A DNA stretch of 64,000 bases. Origin: Pseudomonas sp. PH1b (GTDB lineage Bacteria; Pseudomonadota; Gammaproteobacteria; Pseudomonadales; Pseudomonadaceae). Shown here in pieces: positions 62,591-64,000 of the stretch (position 1 is the first letter of the stretch; each line of letters begins with the position of its first letter). Where the stretch lies: NCBI RefSeq assembly GCF_000633395.1, contig NZ_AYMU01000001.1, positions 434,001 through 498,000 on the forward strand, written 5' to 3'. Under the pieces are notes generated by a model. The model ran no database searches, was not told the origin of the DNA, and saw nothing but the letters and a program-made list of their open reading frames with translations. A program made the position numbers and the translations under genes.

Positions 62591-64000
62591 TTACTTGGCG
62601 ATCCAGGCGTTGTCCCATGCCCAACCTACACCGGGCTCATAGGCGTTATTGGCGCTGGTCCACTGGGTGCACCAACCGCTGTACGGGTGGGGTTTGCACT
62701 CGTAGGTCTTGCCGGTCTTGGGTTGCAGCACCACGGTGCCGGCCTTGTAGGCTTTCAGTCCGTTGGGGAACACGTAGTCGTACTTGCCTTCGCCACCACC
62801 GGTGTCTTCATCCTTGAGCAGGAAGCTGGCGCCTTGTTGCAGCAGCTCGCCTTTCTTCGAGGTGGCCACGACGGTCAGGTCGTACTTGCCGGCGCTCTGA
62901 CCGATGAGGGGCATGGAGAAGTGCGGGGTGTTGCCCGGAGGCGCTTGCTGGAAGGCGACGCTTTCACCCTTGGCGTTGAACACCGTGGCCTTCACGGTGT
63001 AGTCGCCGCCCTTGGCGATGGCGTTGAAGTGCAGGTCGGCCTTGCCATCCTTCAGGGTGTACTCGGGCTGCATGCCGGTGATGGTCAGCTCGCCTGGCTT
63101 GGCGGCCTGTTCCTTGTCGATCATCACGTTGTTGATGTCGCTGCCCTTCTTGACCAGGATGTCGTTCTTGCCGAAGTTCGGTACCACTTCGTCCTTGTCG
63201 TTGAGCAGGCCCATCTGGTAGCCCTGCTTGGCGGCGTTGACCTTCTTCGCCAGTTCGTGCGGCCAGACATCGGCCTTGGCCAGCTCGGCGGAGTTGATCT
63301 CCAGCACCACTTGCTTGGCGTTGATCTCGCCCTGGGCGTTGAACACCCGGGTCTTGACCTTGTCGCCGATGCTCAGGGCTTCGGGCTGTACCGCGCCGAC
63401 GGTGGTCCAGGTCGAAGGAATCACCGCGCCGTTGTCGATGTTCAGGTCGACCACCTGGTAGAAGGTCGCGTCGGTGTCGTGGACTTTCCAGGTCGCCAGC
63501 AGGACGTGATAACCGCTGCGGTCAGACGGGATGTTCACGGTGTGCTGGGTGCGGCCACCGGCTGGCGCAGGGACGTTCAGGGCTGGCCATGGCTCGTCGA
63601 GCAGTGGGGTCTTCTCGAAGGAATCACGGGTCAGGGGCTGGTTCGGGTTCCAGTCTTTCTTGGTGATGTAGAACTGCCAGTAGCGGGTGGCGTGACCGGC
63701 CTTGTAGAGCCAGGTGAACGTCTGTGGGCCCGGCTTGATGGTGTTTTTGGTCCAGCGTGTGGCCGACTGTTCGTTGAGTTCGGAGAAGCGCGCCAGGCCA
63801 CCGGCAGGAATGGTGCCGTTGGCCGGGCCGCACTTGGTGAAGTCACCGGTGCAGGCCTGGGCGCTGCTCGGGTAGTGGGAGATGGCGCCTTCGCCCGGAC
63901 GACCGATGTACTCGGTGCTTTGCGGTTCGTAGGTTACCGCGCCGCAGTTGGCGTTCAGCTTGCCGCCATCGGAGTGGCACATGAAGGCGCGGGATTTCGG
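62591..64000 (-). CDS. gbpA: GbpA-like chitin-binding lytic polysaccharide monooxygenase (AA10), 5' end outside window
   Basis: An exported copper enzyme that oxidatively breaks chitin. The window begins six codons before the M at 63982 (PKSRAF-MCHSDGG), so the signal peptide and catalytic N-terminal His are outside. The AA10 domain (YIGRPGEGAISHYPSSAQACTGD, YWQFYITKKDWNP, HVLLATWKVHDTDATFYQVVDL) is followed by a GbpA-type middle domain (VRVFNAQGEIN-like region) and a C-terminal chitin-binding module (YDYVFPNGLKAYKAGTVVLQPKTGKTYECKPHPYSGWC). P. aeruginosa CbpD, of the same class, is a type II secretion substrate, and this gene lies directly beside the gsp operon. Confidence 0.9.
   Translation of the reverse strand, partial: PKSRAFMCHSDGGKLNANCGAVTYEPQSTEYIGRPGEGAISHYPSSAQACTGDFTKCGPANGTIPAGGLARFSELNEQSATRWTKNTIKPGPQTFTWLYKAGHATRYWQFYITKKDWNPNQPLTRDSFEKTPLLDEPWPALNVPAPAGGRTQHTVNIPSDRSGYHVLLATWKVHDTDATFYQVVDLNIDNGAVIPSTWTTVGAVQPEALSIGDKVKTRVFNAQGEINAKQVVLEINSAELAKADVWPHELAKKVNAAKQGYQMGLLNDKDEVVPNFGKNDILVKKGSDINNVMIDKEQAAKPGELTITGMQPEYTLKDGKADLHFNAIAKGGDYTVKATVFNAKGESVAFQQAPPGNTPHFSMPLIGQSAGKYDLTVVATSKKGELLQQGASFLLKDEDTGGGEGKYDYVFPNGLKAYKAGTVVLQPKTGKTYECKPHPYSGWCTQWTSANNAYEPGVGWAWDNAWIAK

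Noticed and set aside
1..64000. CRISPR array, prophage, transposon or insertion sequence
   Set aside because: No regular spaced repeats, integrase, capsid, tail or transposase reading frames were seen.

Overview
The window looks like a chromosomal segment of a Pseudomonas of the P. fluorescens/protegens/chlororaphis group. The evidence is high GC with GC-rich third codon positions, Pseudomonas-type REP elements (near 6.03, 18.17 and 25.27 kb), a DUF3077-type small gene, a YceK/YidQ lipoprotein cluster, an OsmC-YcaO fusion, and a gsp type II secretion operon beside a GbpA-type chitin-active protein. I see no prophage, transposase, rRNA operon or CRISPR array. The organism call is inference, because no 16S or housekeeping marker gene is present.

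Layout. 0-2.4 kb: hsdM and the 5' part of hsdS of a type I restriction-modification system, cut by the window edge. 2.7-5.8 kb: a DUF3077-like gene with a strikingly structured leader, two tandem secreted paralogues and a DUF4265-like gene. 6.3-13.1 kb: a catabolic unit made of a polar amino-acid ABC importer, a three-domain protein (APH-type kinase, M23 peptidase, class III aminotransferase/phospho-lyase) and a divergent Lrp/AsnC regulator. 13.4-16.1 kb: a TonB-dependent siderophore receptor and an Arc-type repressor. 16.4-18.1 kb: a tandem alpha/beta-hydrolase protein. 18.4-20.8 kb: sad (succinate semialdehyde dehydrogenase) divergent from a PtrR-like LysR regulator. 20.8-30.5 kb: a secreted-protein gene with an in-frame stop in its signal peptide, LysE exporter, glyoxalase-like protein, OsmC-YcaO, a beta-lactamase-fold hydrolase, a PD-(D/E)XK candidate, a leucine-rich-repeat protein and an SBF-family transporter divergent from an AraC regulator.

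31.5-36.1 kb: a four-gene phosphorelay (sensor kinase, LuxR-type response regulator, hybrid kinase, lone receiver) with overlapping genes. 36.2-43.6 kb: mixed single genes, including an EAL phosphodiesterase, three tandem YceK/YidQ-like lipoproteins that all appear to begin with an AUC codon, DinB, a TPM/YgcG-like protein and the zinc-free ribosomal protein L36 (rpmJ2). 43.8-45.7 kb: a LysR regulator and (S)-ureidoglycine aminohydrolase. 45.8-51.1 kb: an accessory, more AT-rich stretch ending at tRNA-Ser(UGA), with an orphan fimbrial adhesin, an HMCES/YedK protein, and an FAD oxidase whose N-terminal domain also occurs as the neighbouring stand-alone gene.

51.6-64 kb: a Bax-inhibitor-1 family gene, then a compact operon running leftward: LPMO/GbpA (probably secreted), cytochrome b561 and gspC-D-E-F-G-H-I-J-K-L-M. 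A hairpin separates the LPMO gene from the secretion genes, and the operon shares a bidirectional terminator with the Bax-inhibitor gene.

The most unusual observations are the three paralogous genes with AUC at the exact expected start position, the kinase/M23/phospho-lyase fusion with its own importer, the beta-domain found both alone and fused to an FAD oxidase, the three-way-junction RNA leader, and the signal peptide interrupted by TGA.
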